Positions 42,680 through 52,527 of a stretch of DNA of 64,000 bases are shown one piece after another (within the stretch, counting starts at the first letter, position 1; the number at the start of each line of letters is the position of its first letter). This stretch comes from Thalassobius sp050633445 (lineage in GTDB: Bacteria > Pseudomonadota > Alphaproteobacteria > Rhodobacterales > Rhodobacteraceae). Made by a program: the position numbers and the translations under genes. Below the pieces are notes generated by a model, which did no database searches, had not been told where the DNA came from, and saw only the letters and a list, made by a program, of their open reading frames with translations. The stretch lies in contig JBOEGN010000032.1 in assembly GCA_050633445.1 (NCBI GenBank), positions 1-64,000 of the forward strand, in the 5' to 3' direction.

Positions 42680-43909
42680 ATGACCCCGCGCGCCGCGCTG
42701 TCTCGTGTCGAGTTCATCGCCCTGATGGCGATGCTCTTCGCGACGATCGCTTTTTCCATCGATTCCATGTTGCCCGCCCTGCCCGCGATTGCAGCCGAGC
42801 TGAGCCCCGATGACATCAACCGCGCCCAGTTGATCCTGACCAGCTTTGTTCTGGGCATGGGGGTCGGGACATTTTTCACCGGTCCGTTGTCTGACCGATT
42901 TGGCCGCAAACCCGTCATCCTGGCCGGATCCGCCCTGTATATCCTTGGCGCAGGCCTGGCCTTTGTCGCTCAGGGGTTGGAGTTGGTTCTGATCGCGCGC
43001 TTCATTGGCGGTGTCGGTGCCGCCGCTCCGCGTGTTGTCGGCCTGGCCATCATCCGAGACCTGTATTCCGGGCGCGAGATGGCACGGATCATGTCCTTTG
43101 TCATGATGGTTTTCACCCTGTTTCCCGCCGTTGCGCCTCTGCTGGGGTCAATCATCATCGCCTTTGCCGGATGGCGCACGATTTTCCTGACCTTCATCCT
43201 GTTCGCAGGTCTGGCCGCTGCTTGGCTGGCCATCCGACAACCTGAATCCCTGCCCGTTGTCAAGCGCCGCTCGTTAAAGCCCTCGGACATGTGGGCCGCA
43301 ATCCAAGAGATTTTCGCACACCCGCGCGTCCGGCTGTCCATTCTGGCGCAGACCCTGTGTTTCGCCATTCTGTTCATGGCCATCACGTTGATCCAACCAA
43401 TCTTTTACGACGTATTTGGCCGCACCCAAACGTTCCCCTACTGGTTCGCCGGCATGGCGCTGGTGGCAGCAACCGGGAACATCCTGAACGCCGCGCTCGT
43501 GGTCCGGTTTGGCATGCGCAACCTGGCCACAATCGCGCTGGGGGGACAAGCCATCCTGTCACTGCTGATCACGCTGGCCTGGCTGTCCGGTCTGTTCCCC
43601 GGCGCGATGTTCTACCTTTTCCTGGCATGGATGACGTCAGTCTTTTTCCAGGTGGGCCTGACGCTTGGCAACCTGAACGCCATCACAATGGAGCCGATGG
43701 GCCATATTGCAGGCATCGCGGCCAGCATCTCGGGCGCCGTGGCGACAGTGATCGGGGCTGGTCTTGCCATTCCGGTCGGGCTCAGCTTCACTAACACACC
43801 TTTGCCGTTGACCGTTGGCATTCTGATCGCCGCCACAACAGCATTTCTGGTCCTTCTCAGAATGCGCCAAGTCGATATGCGCAATCCCGAGTGGGACGCA
43901 ACAACCTGA
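42680..43909 (+). CDS. Bcr/CflA-type multidrug MFS transporter
   Basis: A 409-aa inner-membrane drug:proton antiporter with 12 predicted transmembrane segments. The Bcr/CflA hallmark is the first helix, FSIDSMLPALPAIAAEL, followed by motif A as GPLSDRFGRKPVILAG (residues 74-89). The FVMMVFTLFPAVAPLLGSII stretch (helix 5, motif C region) is typical. ATG 42680 has AGGA seven bases upstream; ATG 42671 is too close to it. An SMR gene follows after 18 bases, so the two exporters probably form one transcript. Substrates are unknown. Confidence 0.9.
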   Translation: MTPRAALSRVEFIALMAMLFATIAFSIDSMLPALPAIAAELSPDDINRAQLILTSFVLGMGVGTFFTGPLSDRFGRKPVILAGSALYILGAGLAFVAQGLELVLIARFIGGVGAAAPRVVGLAIIRDLYSGREMARIMSFVMMVFTLFPAVAPLLGSIIIAFAGWRTIFLTFILFAGLAAAWLAIRQPESLPVVKRRSLKPSDMWAAIQEIFAHPRVRLSILAQTLCFAILFMAITLIQPIFYDVFGRTQTFPYWFAGMALVAATGNILNAALVVRFGMRNLATIALGGQAILSLLITLAWLSGLFPGAMFYLFLAWMTSVFFQVGLTLGNLNAITMEPMGHIAGIAASISGAVATVIGAGLAIPVGLSFTNTPLPLTVGILIAATTAFLVLLRMRQVDMRNPEWDATT

Positions 43910-43927
43910 ACCACCCAAAGGCCCCCC

Positions 43928-44260
43928 ATGCAGACTTATCTGATCCTGTTCATGGCCATCGCCGCCGAAACGATTGGCACCACCGCGCTTCAGGCCAGCC
44001 AGCAATTCACCCGCTTGTGGCCCTCGGTTCTGGTTGTCATCGCCTATGCGCTCAGCTTCTGGCTGCTCTCTCTGACCCTGAAAACCATGCCCGTCGGCAT
44101 CGTCTACGCCATCTGGAGCGGCCTCGGCATTGTCCTGATCGCCCTCATCGGCCTCACCGTTTTCGGGCAAAAACTGGATCTGCCCGCGATCCTCGGCATG
44201 GGCCTGATCCTCACAGGCATCCTGGTGATTCACCTGTTTTCCAAAACCGCACCGCACTAA
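43928..44260 (+). CDS. Small multidrug resistance (SMR) family transporter
   Basis: A 110-aa protein with four hydrophobic helices. The essential membrane glutamate is Glu14 in IAAETIGTTAL, and the helix 3-4 signature YAIWSGLGIVLIALIGLTVFGQ is intact (in outline). It functions as an antiparallel dimer exporting cationic compounds or guanidinium. By this signature it is closer to EmrE/QacE than to guanidinium-exporting SugE, but this is not certain. It is 18 bases after the MFS gene. Repeat copy C follows. Confidence 0.92.
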   Translation: MQTYLILFMAIAAETIGTTALQASQQFTRLWPSVLVVIAYALSFWLLSLTLKTMPVGIVYAIWSGLGIVLIALIGLTVFGQKLDLPAILGMGLILTGILVIHLFSKTAPH

Positions 44261-44268
44261 CAGCCCCG

Positions 44269-44327
44269 TTTCTTCTTTTCCAAAATATCCCGGGGGGAGG
44301 CCGCAGGCCGGGGGGGCAGCGCCCCCC
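44269..44327 (-). repeat. Dispersed 3'-end hairpin repeat, copy C
   Basis: On the minus strand: GGGGGGC-GCT-GCCCCCC hairpin, a CGGCC-TGC-GGCC hairpin, then CCCCGGGATATTTTGG followed by AAAAGAAGAAA. It starts 7 bases after the stop of the dehydrogenase gene (44334) and has the same sense as that gene, as copies A and B do with theirs. Confidence 0.8.
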
Positions 44328-44333
44328 TTACCC

Positions 44334-45206
44334 TTAGTCCAACGCGCGCAACCGCTTGAGCAGGCTCGACGTATCCCAACGCCCGCCCCCCAGCTTCTGC
44401 ACATCCTTATAGAACTGATCGACAAGCGCCGTGACCGGCAACGAGGCCTGGATCTCGTCCGCAGTTGACAGGCAAATGCCCAGGTCTTTGCGCATCCAGT
44501 CGACAGCGAAACCATGTTCGAACTCATCGTCCATCATCGTGTCATAGCGGTTCACCATCTGCCAGCTACCAGCCGCACCACCGCCGATAACCTCGACCAC
44601 AGCGCGTCCGTCCAGACCGGCTTTTTCGGCGAAATGCAGACCTTCGGACAGGCCTTGCACCAGCCCTGCGATGCAAATCTGGTTCACCATCTTGCACATC
44701 TGCCCCATACCGCTGTCGCCCAGACGTTTGCACATTTTGGCATAGGCGTTGATCACGGGCTCGGCCGTGTCATAGGCGGTTTGATCCCCGCCACACATCA
44801 CCACAAGCTGGCCATTCTCGGCCCCTGCCTGACCACCCGAAACCGGGCCGTCCACAAACGCCACGCCTTGTGCGGCAGCGATCTCGGCCAATTCACGGGT
44901 GACGGCGGCTGATACCGTGGTGTGATCCACAAAAATCGCACCCTTGGTCATCCCGGCAAAGGCACCGTCATCCCCCACACAGACCGAGCGCAAATCGTCA
45001 TCGTTGCCCACACAGGCCATCACAAAATCGCACCCCGTCGCGGCCTCGCGCGGGGTTGTCCCCATTGCGCCACCATGTTCGGCAACCCATTTTTCGGCCT
45101 TCGCTGCGGTGCGGTTATAGACCACCACCTCGTGCCCGGCTTTCGCCAGATGCCCAGCCATCGGATACCCCATGACCCCAAGACCCAGAAACGCCACTTT
45201 TGCCAT
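44334..45206 (-). CDS. NAD(P)-dependent beta-hydroxyacid dehydrogenase (3-hydroxyisobutyrate/tartronate-semialdehyde type)
   Basis: A 290-aa dehydrogenase. The Rossmann motif FLGLGVMGYPMAGHLAKAGH (residues 5-24), the substrate segment FVDGPVSGGQAGAENGQL, and the catalytic Lys in GSGQMCKMVNQ-like GMGQMCKMVNQICIAG all match the family. It oxidises a beta-hydroxyacid such as 3-hydroxyisobutyrate or reduces tartronate semialdehyde; the substrate is not decidable. ATG 45206 has GGGGAG upstream, against a longer frame to 45224. It is divergent from the acylase gene and convergent with the SMR gene. Confidence 0.9.
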   Translation of the reverse strand: MAKVAFLGLGVMGYPMAGHLAKAGHEVVVYNRTAAKAEKWVAEHGGAMGTTPREAATGCDFVMACVGNDDDLRSVCVGDDGAFAGMTKGAIFVDHTTVSAAVTRELAEIAAAQGVAFVDGPVSGGQAGAENGQLVVMCGGDQTAYDTAEPVINAYAKMCKRLGDSGMGQMCKMVNQICIAGLVQGLSEGLHFAEKAGLDGRAVVEVIGGGAAGSWQMVNRYDTMMDDEFEHGFAVDWMRKDLGICLSTADEIQASLPVTALVDQFYKDVQKLGGGRWDTSSLLKRLRALD

Positions 45207-45291
45207 GTCACACTCCCCTAGCATTTGTATTCACGCCAGTTTGTGGCTAGCTATCTGAACAAAGGCAAGGACGAACAGGGACTCAACGCAT

Positions 45292-47757
45292 ATGGCGACA
45301 TTCATCACTTGGTTGTTCCGGCTGTCCGGCGTTCTGATCGTGCTGGCCACGCTGGTGGTTCTGGTCGTCTATTATCTCGCCTCGCGCTCGTTGCCGGATT
45401 ATACTAAGTCTCTGGACGTGCAGGGGATTTCCACCCCGGTCGAGATTGTGCGCGACAATGCCAATGTCCCCCATATCTTTGCCGCGACCGATGCCGATGT
45501 GTTCTATGGGCTGGGCTATGCCCATGCGCAGGACCGGCTGTGGCAGATGACTGTGATGCGCCGCACCGTGCAGGGCCGCTTGTCCGAGGTGTTCGGCGCG
45601 CGCACGGTCGAGATCGACAAGCTGTTGCGTCGGTTCGATCTGTATACGGCAGCGCAGCGCTCTGTCAGCGCACAGGACGATAGGACACAAACCGCGCTTC
45701 GCGCCTATTCCGCCGGTGTGAACGCCCGAATAAACGAGATTAACCGCGATGCTTTGGGACGTGGCGCCCCCGAGATGTTCCTGTTCAACGCCTCGATTGC
45801 CCCCTGGACCCCGGCGGATTCGATTGCATTGGTCAAGCTAATGTCGGTGCAGTTGTCCGGTCAGCTGGAAACCGAGGTTTTGCGTGCGCGTACCTCGCTA
45901 CTGTTGCCTGATGCGGATCGCCTGGCCGATATTCTGCCAGATGCGCCGGGCAGTGGAATTGCTGCTCTGGCCTCTTATGCCAGCCTATTTGACGCGCCCT
46001 TGCCACGTTATGCCCAAGGGCACCGGATCGACGACCCCCTGTCCCCCTTTCCGCGCAAAGAGCTGGCTGGCGCATCAAACGCCTGGGCCGCCGCAACGCA
46101 CCGATCGGCCGCGGGCGGCACATTGCTGGCGAATGATCCGCATCTTGGATTCAGTGCGCCGACGCTTTGGTATTTGGCGCGTTTGCAATTGCAGGATGGC
46201 GGCGTCATCGGGGCCACAATCCCCGGTATCCCCACAATTCAGTCAGGCCGCAGCGAGGACCTGGGTTGGGGCGTCACCTCGTCTTATCTGGATGATCTGG
46301 ACGTTTATATCGAGCGTTTGAACCCGGAGAACCCCGAGCAATACCAAACACCTACGGGATTTAAGCCCTTCAAGACCCGCAAATCCATCATTCAGATCAA
46401 AGACGCCCAACCCGTCACCGTCACCTTGCGCTGGACCGAAAATGGGCCCGTTCTGCCCGGCAGCCACGCCAATTTGGGCACGATCACGCCGTCTGGACAT
46501 GTGGCCAGCATCGCATGGACTGCTTTGGCTGAAAACGACACGACTCTCAGCGCGGGCCTGGGGCTGATGTATTCGAAATCGGTCCAAGACGCCCTGTCGT
46601 CCCTGCGTTCTTATGTGGCGCCTTCGCAGAATATCACCATGGTGGATCACGACCAGATTGCGCTGAAAACGGTGGGCGCCATGCCGCGCCGGTCGTCCCG
46701 CCATCAAAGCCAGGGGCGATTGCCCTCGCCCGGCTGGATCCAAGAAAACCGCTGGCAGGGGCACAGTGCCTATGCGGCCAATCCCGAGTTCCTCCAGCCG
46801 CGTGGTGGCATCGTGGGCAACACCAATAACAAAAGCGTCGACCGGCCCTTTCCGCTGCATGTCAGCTTTGACTGGGGCGATACCCAGCGGGTGCAACGCT
46901 GGCAGCGCCTGATGCAATCACGGCAGGTCCACACGCGCGACAGCTTTATCGAGGCTCAGCTGGATACTGTCAGCCCCGCGGCCCGCACGCTACTGCCGCT
47001 GATCGCCGCTGATCTGTGGTTCACAGGCGAGGCCGCGCTGGACGGCACCCCCGAACGCCAACGCCAGCGCGCCCTGACCCTGTTGGCCGAATGGAACGGC
47101 GAGATGTATGAACACGCGCCCGAGCCGCTGATCTATTCGGCCTGGATCCGTGCGCTGCAAACCCGCCTGATCCAAGACGAACTGGGCCCGCTGGCCAAGG
47201 AATTCACCCATGTGGAGCCGCTGTTCATCGAGCGTGTCTATAAGGACGTGAACGGGGCCTCGGTCTGGTGCGACGTGCTGCAATCCGCCCCCATCGAGAC
47301 ATGCTCGGATCTGGCTCGGATGGCGCTGGACGACGCGATTCTCTGGATCGAAGAACGCTATGGCACGCAATTGGAATCGCTGCGCTGGGGCGACGCGCAT
47401 CAGGCCACGCATGACCACCCCATCCTGGGCGAAGTGCCGCTGCTGCGCTTTTTCGTCAACATCCGTCAGTCCACCAGCGGGGGCGATCACACGTTGATGC
47501 GCGGCAAAACCAGTGGCGAGGGCGATGCGCCTTTCCAGAATGTCCATGGCGCTGGCTATCGTGGCGTGTATGATTTTGCCGACCCTGACAGCTCGGTTTT
47601 CATCACAGCGACGGGGCAATCGGGGCATTTCCTGTCACGCCACTATGATGACCTGGGCGAGCTTTGGCGACGCGGAGAATACATCCCGATGTCATTGGAC
47701 GCGGATTTGGCACGAGCGGCCTCGGTTGGGGTCACAGTGCTGCGCCCCGCCCAATAA
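45292..47757 (+). CDS. Penicillin acylase-family Ntn hydrolase (possible AHL acylase)
   Basis: An 821-aa precursor. An N-terminal membrane segment (FRLSGVLIVLATLVVLVVYYL) acts as signal anchor. The alpha region follows (HIFAATDADVFYGLGYAHAQDRLWQM, in outline), then the autocatalytic site ELAGASNAWAAA with the nucleophile Ser262, which becomes residue 1 of the beta subunit. NDPHLGFSAPTLWYLARL and the Asn-containing GNTNNKSVDRPFPLH are typical. Relatives cleave acyl amides such as penicillins, cyclic lipopeptides or acyl-homoserine lactones. The substrate is unknown. It is divergent from the dehydrogenase gene and converges on hflX with a 14-base gap. Confidence 0.9.
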   Translation: MATFITWLFRLSGVLIVLATLVVLVVYYLASRSLPDYTKSLDVQGISTPVEIVRDNANVPHIFAATDADVFYGLGYAHAQDRLWQMTVMRRTVQGRLSEVFGARTVEIDKLLRRFDLYTAAQRSVSAQDDRTQTALRAYSAGVNARINEINRDALGRGAPEMFLFNASIAPWTPADSIALVKLMSVQLSGQLETEVLRARTSLLLPDADRLADILPDAPGSGIAALASYASLFDAPLPRYAQGHRIDDPLSPFPRKELAGASNAWAAATHRSAAGGTLLANDPHLGFSAPTLWYLARLQLQDGGVIGATIPGIPTIQSGRSEDLGWGVTSSYLDDLDVYIERLNPENPEQYQTPTGFKPFKTRKSIIQIKDAQPVTVTLRWTENGPVLPGSHANLGTITPSGHVASIAWTALAENDTTLSAGLGLMYSKSVQDALSSLRSYVAPSQNITMVDHDQIALKTVGAMPRRSSRHQSQGRLPSPGWIQENRWQGHSAYAANPEFLQPRGGIVGNTNNKSVDRPFPLHVSFDWGDTQRVQRWQRLMQSRQVHTRDSFIEAQLDTVSPAARTLLPLIAADLWFTGEAALDGTPERQRQRALTLLAEWNGEMYEHAPEPLIYSAWIRALQTRLIQDELGPLAKEFTHVEPLFIERVYKDVNGASVWCDVLQSAPIETCSDLARMALDDAILWIEERYGTQLESLRWGDAHQATHDHPILGEVPLLRFFVNIRQSTSGGDHTLMRGKTSGEGDAPFQNVHGAGYRGVYDFADPDSSVFITATGQSGHFLSRHYDDLGELWRRGEYIPMSLDADLARAASVGVTVLRPAQ

Positions 47758-47771
47758 GGTCGATCCAAAAC

Positions 47772-49046
47772 TCACAATTCGCGGAAGCGTTTTTCCTGTC
47801 GGTTGGTCCACCGGACGCTGAGGTTAAACCCCGTCTCGTCCTGAGTTTCCGCCTCGACCACCTCTTGTTCGAACAGCCAGGCACGTTTGCGCCCCTCGGC
47901 AAAGGTCAGGTGGAATTCGCTAAGATGATGCTCGGCCTCCAGCGCGCGGGTGATCCGCTCCATCAGCTCGGGCAGTCCCTCGCCGGTAATCGCTGAGATC
48001 GCAAAAATGTCGTCTTCGCGCGCAGCGCGGGCCATATGAGCGGCGCGGGTTTCGTCGTCGAAATTGTCGATCTTGTTCCACAATTCCAGAACCGGCACGT
48101 CCTCTGGCATGCCCAGAGATTCCATGATCTCGTGCACGTCTTTGGCCTGATTTTCCGTTTCGGAATGCGAGATATCGCGGACATGCAAGATCAGGTTGGC
48201 AGACAGGACTTCCTCTAGCGTGGCGCGGAAAGAGGCAACCAATTCGGTGGGCAAATCACTGATGAAACCCACCGTATCAGACAGGATCACCTCGGGGCCG
48301 CCTTCGGACAGTTCCACACGACGCATCGTTGGGTCTAGCGTCGCGAACAGCATGTCCTTGGCCATCACCTCGGCGCCCGTCAAGCGATTGAAAAGCGTAG
48401 ACTTTCCGGCATTCGTATAGCCCACCAATGCCACGATCGGGAACGGCACTTTCGCACGCGAGGCACGGTGCAATTCGCGGGTTTTCACGACCTTGGACAG
48501 CTGCCGACGCAGGCGGTTCAGCTGTTCATCAATGGCACGGCGGTCAGCCTCGATCTGGGTTTCACCGGGACCGCCGACAAAGCCCAATCCGCCCCGCTGA
48601 CGTTCCAGGTGGGTCCAGGCGCGCACCAGACGTGTCCGCTGATAGGACAGCGCGGCCATTTCGACCTGCAAGACACCTTCGCGGGTGCGGGCGCGGTCGC
48701 TAAAAATCTCGAGGATCAGACCAGTCCGGTCCAAGAGCTTCACCTTCCACTCTTTTTCCAGATTGCGCTGTTGGACAGGCGTCACCGGGCCGTCGATCAG
48801 AACCAGTTCAACCTCTGCTTCTTTCAGCTTGGCCTTCAGCTCTTCGACCTTACCCGAACCAAAGAACAGCCCCGGCTGCGGGCGTTGCACGCGCACGGTT
48901 TCGGCCCCCACGACCTCGAGATCAGGAAGGGCAGCAGCCAGCGAAACGGCCTCGTTCAGCGCAAAGGCCGGATCACGCCGTTCACGTTCGGATTTGATAT
49001 CAGGATGCAAAACCCAGGCGCGGGTTGCCTCCTTGTCATGCGTCAT
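47772..49046 (-). CDS. hflX: Ribosome-associated GTPase HflX
   Basis: A 424-aa GTPase that rescues or splits stalled ribosomes. The N-terminal HflX domain has PQPGLFFGSGKVEELK and GPVTPVQQRNLEKEW; the Gly-rich linker GFVGGPGETQIEADRR is the family signature. GTPase motifs: GYTNAGKSTLFNRL (G1), DTVGFISDLP (G3) and LWNKIDN (G4). ATG 49046 overlaps the hfq stop (TGATG). A TTG one codon up is unlikely. Forms the classic hfq-hflX pair. Confidence 0.96.
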   Translation of the reverse strand: MTHDKEATRAWVLHPDIKSERERRDPAFALNEAVSLAAALPDLEVVGAETVRVQRPQPGLFFGSGKVEELKAKLKEAEVELVLIDGPVTPVQQRNLEKEWKVKLLDRTGLILEIFSDRARTREGVLQVEMAALSYQRTRLVRAWTHLERQRGGLGFVGGPGETQIEADRRAIDEQLNRLRRQLSKVVKTRELHRASRAKVPFPIVALVGYTNAGKSTLFNRLTGAEVMAKDMLFATLDPTMRRVELSEGGPEVILSDTVGFISDLPTELVASFRATLEEVLSANLILHVRDISHSETENQAKDVHEIMESLGMPEDVPVLELWNKIDNFDDETRAAHMARAAREDDIFAISAITGEGLPELMERITRALEAEHHLSEFHLTFAEGRKRAWLFEQEVVEAETQDETGFNLSVRWTNRQEKRFREL

Positions 49047-49285
49047 CAATTGTCGTCGTCACCGTCATACAGGTTGATCGGCTGCGACGGCATGATGGTC
49101 GAGATCGCATGTTTGTAGACCAGCTGTGACTGGCCATCGCGGCGCAGCAACACACAGAAGTTGTCAAACCAGGTGATAACGCCCTGCAATTTGACACCGT
49201 TGATCAGGAAAATAGTGACCGGAATTTTGGTCTTCCGCGTGTGATTTAAAAACGCGTCCTGCAAGTTTTGCCTATCGGAAGCCAT
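49046..49285 (-). CDS. hfq: RNA chaperone Hfq
   Basis: A 79-aa Sm-like hexamer-forming protein that pairs small RNAs with mRNAs; in alphaproteobacteria it also affects nitrogen regulation. Sm1 motif: FLINGVKLQGVITWFDNF; Sm2 motif: LVYKHAISTIMP. The C-terminal tail is short and acidic (YDGDDDN), as usual in this class. It lies 127 bases after trkH, enough for its own promoter, and is coupled to hflX. Confidence 0.98.
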   Translation of the reverse strand: MASDRQNLQDAFLNHTRKTKIPVTIFLINGVKLQGVITWFDNFCVLLRRDGQSQLVYKHAISTIMPSQPINLYDGDDDN

Positions 49286-49412
49286 AGAATAAACCTTTGT
49301 TCTTGCGCAGAGTCGCGGACCGACCCTGATGTTCTAACTGCGAGTATGTCGCGGCCAGAACCGAGTTACCAGCCAAAAGTTTAATTGTTCTCTTGCGAAC
49401 GGGTTTGCACGG

Positions 49413-50933
49413 TCAACTACGCCAAACGTCGCTGGTCAACAAAGCAATGATGGCCAGCATCTCGAGCCGCCCCAAGATCATCGCCGCGCAAAAGGCAATT
49501 TTCGCCGCGCTGGCCAGTTCCAGCATGCCGATGCTTTCCTCGGGTGCGATCGAAACCAGAGGGCCGGTGGTGGACAGCGCCGAAATGGACAGGATGATCG
49601 CGTTCTCAAAGCTTAGCCCGATAGCCGAAAAAATCACCGTGAACCCAGACAGCGACAGGGCAAACAGCATAAAGAAGATCCAGGCGATATAGGCGCCTTT
49701 CTTGCGGATACGACGCGACACCCCGGTGCTGCGCCCAACCGAAGACGGATGCACCAGCCGGTCCATCTCGCGTAGGCCATTCAGGTACAAGGCCCAAACA
49801 CGCAGCAGCTTGACCCCGCCCGCAGTCGTCGCCACGCCCCCACCAATCAACGCCAGCCCCAGAAAGATCAGCCCCGGCGTCGTCATCCCCGACCACACCT
49901 GCGCCGTTTGCCATTCCGCGCTGACAAATCCGGTGGTGGTAAGGAATGACAGAGCAGTAAAAATACTGCCCCAAAACGCACGCAAGGCGATCATGATACC
50001 GCCGGCATCTTCGCCCTCGACCGCCTCAGCCCCCCACCAGTGACGCAGGAACAACAGCACCGGAATCGCAATCACGATCAATACGCCCAAGCGGAACTCG
50101 GGGTCAGTATGGATGCCCTTGCGCGCCGTGGTAATCGTGTCGCTGGAAAAAGTCAGGCGCGACAGGGCAAACAGCATGAACAGCGCCATCACAATCTCGC
50201 CCGGAATGCCAGAGCCGCCCACCTGGGCGCCATCAACCGGGGAAATACCGCTGGTCGCCATCACCGACATCGCGTGGCACAGCGCCACCAAGGGTTGATC
50301 GCCGCTGATCACCATCATGATCCACAAAGCCAGCGTCAGCCCTGCATAGATCGGGATCAGTTGTGCCGAAATCTTCAGGATACGTCGTTGGGGGTCGCGC
50401 GTGTCCAGCCCATGTTCCGAGCTTTCACCCTGCCCCGGTTGCGCCGAGGCTGTGATCTCGAACCCGCCCAAATTAAGGGGCGCAAGGATCGCGGCCGCGG
50501 CGATCCACATCAACAGCCCGCCTAGCCATCCAACCTGCGCACGCCACAAATGCTGGGTCGAGCTTAGCCGGTCCGCGTCAAACAACGTAGCCCCGGTGGT
50601 GGTCAGACTGGACACCATCTCGACATAGGCGTTCAGAAAACTGGTGGTGCGGATGGTTTCGAACAACGGCACGGCCAACATGACCGGCAGCGCCACAAAA
50701 CAGGCAAACAAGGCCAGCAGGTCGCCCATTGTGCCCCGTTTGCGCTTGCGTCCCCACATCGCCAGGGCAACCAGACAGACGGCCAGCAAAAACAGCGTTC
50801 CCGAATAAAAGAACATGCGCGCTTCGAAGAAGTTATTCACCGCCAGAGCATGCGCGGCAGGCAGGTACATCGACAATGCGCCGATCCCCATCAGCAACAG
50901 AAACAGCGGTTGATTTCGCAGCTGCACCCACAT
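49413..50933 (-). CDS. trkH: Potassium uptake membrane protein TrkH/KtrB
   Basis: A 506-aa inner-membrane potassium translocating subunit. The four selectivity-filter loops can be read in order: SLTTTGATLF (near residue 115), MATSGISP, FLTTTGFVSAEW and ISALSTTGPLV. Each supplies a Gly to the filter. About ten membrane segments can be seen. It starts 3 bases after the trkA stop and so is translated with its gating partner. Upstream lies ntr regulation, and downstream hfq. Confidence 0.95.
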   Translation of the reverse strand: MWVQLRNQPLFLLLMGIGALSMYLPAAHALAVNNFFEARMFFYSGTLFLLAVCLVALAMWGRKRKRGTMGDLLALFACFVALPVMLAVPLFETIRTTSFLNAYVEMVSSLTTTGATLFDADRLSSTQHLWRAQVGWLGGLLMWIAAAAILAPLNLGGFEITASAQPGQGESSEHGLDTRDPQRRILKISAQLIPIYAGLTLALWIMMVISGDQPLVALCHAMSVMATSGISPVDGAQVGGSGIPGEIVMALFMLFALSRLTFSSDTITTARKGIHTDPEFRLGVLIVIAIPVLLFLRHWWGAEAVEGEDAGGIMIALRAFWGSIFTALSFLTTTGFVSAEWQTAQVWSGMTTPGLIFLGLALIGGGVATTAGGVKLLRVWALYLNGLREMDRLVHPSSVGRSTGVSRRIRKKGAYIAWIFFMLFALSLSGFTVIFSAIGLSFENAIILSISALSTTGPLVSIAPEESIGMLELASAAKIAFCAAMILGRLEMLAIIALLTSDVWRS

Positions 50934-50936
50934 GGC

Positions 50937-52316
50937 TTAGAAGAAGTCGATCGAGACTTGCAGCAACCGTTCCACCTCGGGCACGTCCGAGGCCATCGAG
51001 AACAGGCAGATCACATCGCCTTCGTCCACGCGGGTATCGCTGCTGGGTTTGACCACGCGGTCGCCTTTCAGGATGCCACCAACCAGCACGCCTTCGGGGA
51101 AATCAATATCCCGCACACGTTGCCCGGCGATGGGCGAGGTTGACAGAACCTCGGCCTCGATCATCTCGGCTTCGGCGTCGCCGATGGAATAGACACCGCG
51201 CACGCGGCCATGCCGGATATGGCGCAGGATCGAGGACACAGTGGTCGCCCGTGGGTTGATATAGGCGTCGATCCCCAAAGAGCCCATCATCGTGGTCAGC
51301 GTCGGATCGTTGATCAACGCGATGGCCATGGGGCAACCTTCGGTTTTGGCGCGCACGGCGGCCAGCATGTTGGTCTTATCGTCATCCGTCACACACAGGA
51401 TCGCATCGGCCCGGCTGATATTCGCCTCAGCCAAAAGGGTGGAATCCAGCCCATCCCCATGCAGAACAATCGTACGCTCCAACGCGTCAGCGGCCAGTTC
51501 GGCGTATTTGCGTTTTTTCTCGATCACCTTGGCGCGGATGCGCCGGTCGGTCCGAGCCTCTAACGCGCTGGCAACGGCCAGCCCGACATTGCCACCGCCG
51601 ATGATCACCACACGTTCCTGCGTTTTCGCGACCTTGCCGAACACCTCCATCGTACGGGGCACATCTTCGTTCACCACAAAAACATAGCATTCATCGCCCA
51701 CAAACAGCTGATCCCCGGCTTCGGGTGCGAACAAAGTCCCGTCGCGCCGCACACCGACGACAACGATCCGCAAGGTCGGGAACAGCTCGCTAAGTTGCCG
51801 TAAGGGGGTGTTCACCACGGGGCACTCTTCCTCGATGGTGATGCCCAGCAACTGCGCGCGGCCACCCAGAAAGGTTTCGGTGTCAAAAGCCGCAGGCGAG
51901 GCAAGGCGTTGCAAGGCGGCCTCGGCCACCTCGCGTTCGGGGCTGATCACCACATCAATCGGCAGGTGGTCCCGGCGGTACAGATCCGAGTAAATCGCCG
52001 TCAGATAGCTTTGGCTGCGCAGACGCGCGATTTTCCGCGGAATCGCAAAGACCGAATGAGCCACCTGGCAGGTGACCATGTTCACCTCGTCCGAGTAGGT
52101 CGCGGCAATGATCATGTCTGCATCCCGCGCGCCCGCGCGATCCAGCACATCAGGATAAGACGCAAAGCCCGCGATCCCCTGCACATCCAGCGTATCCGTG
52201 GCGCGGCGCACCAGATCGGGGTTGTTGTCCACCACCGTCACATCGTTGCGTTCCCCTGACAGGTGACGCGCGATCTGCCAACCAACCTGACCGGCACCGC
52301 AAATGATGACCTTCAT
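50937..52316 (-). CDS. trkA: Trk potassium system regulatory subunit TrkA
   Basis: A 459-aa peripheral protein that gates TrkH by binding nucleotide. It has two RCK/TrkA-N Rossmann units, MKVIICGAGQVGWQIARHL at residues 1-19 and VVIIGGGNVGLAVASAL near residue 235, each followed by a TrkA-C domain (segment GVRRDGTLFAPEAGDQLFVGD and the C-terminal repeat). The start at 52316 coincides with the first Rossmann strand and is preceded by AAGGGA; the frame to 52355 has an extra tail with no family match. It is divergent from the lipoprotein gene across 211 bases. Confidence 0.95.
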   Translation of the reverse strand: MKVIICGAGQVGWQIARHLSGERNDVTVVDNNPDLVRRATDTLDVQGIAGFASYPDVLDRAGARDADMIIAATYSDEVNMVTCQVAHSVFAIPRKIARLRSQSYLTAIYSDLYRRDHLPIDVVISPEREVAEAALQRLASPAAFDTETFLGGRAQLLGITIEEECPVVNTPLRQLSELFPTLRIVVVGVRRDGTLFAPEAGDQLFVGDECYVFVVNEDVPRTMEVFGKVAKTQERVVIIGGGNVGLAVASALEARTDRRIRAKVIEKKRKYAELAADALERTIVLHGDGLDSTLLAEANISRADAILCVTDDDKTNMLAAVRAKTEGCPMAIALINDPTLTTMMGSLGIDAYINPRATTVSSILRHIRHGRVRGVYSIGDAEAEMIEAEVLSTSPIAGQRVRDIDFPEGVLVGGILKGDRVVKPSSDTRVDEGDVICLFSMASDVPEVERLLQVSIDFF

Positions 52317-52421
52317 GCCAACAATCCCTTTCGTGTCAGGAGACTTGAATCGCATGCCCCCAGAACAGCGTCAATTGATTAATGCCACAAATCGCTCCAA
52401 ACTGAAGCCCAAGCGGCAGGC

Positions 52422-52438
52422 CACGCCGACGTGGCGTG
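52422..52438. promoter_or_regulatory. Inverted repeat in the trkA-lipoprotein divergent gap
   Basis: CACGCC-GACGT-GGCGTG, a 6-bp inverted repeat with a 5-base spacer, about midway between the divergent starts at 52316 and 52528. It could be a regulator site; no other support. Confidence 0.3.
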
Positions 52439-52527
52439 AATTCAGCCGATAGAGCGACGGAATCTGCCCAAAACAGCGTATCATTCGGGCAAGACCTTCG
52501 ATCGTTCAGAAATACAGGAACAGGATC

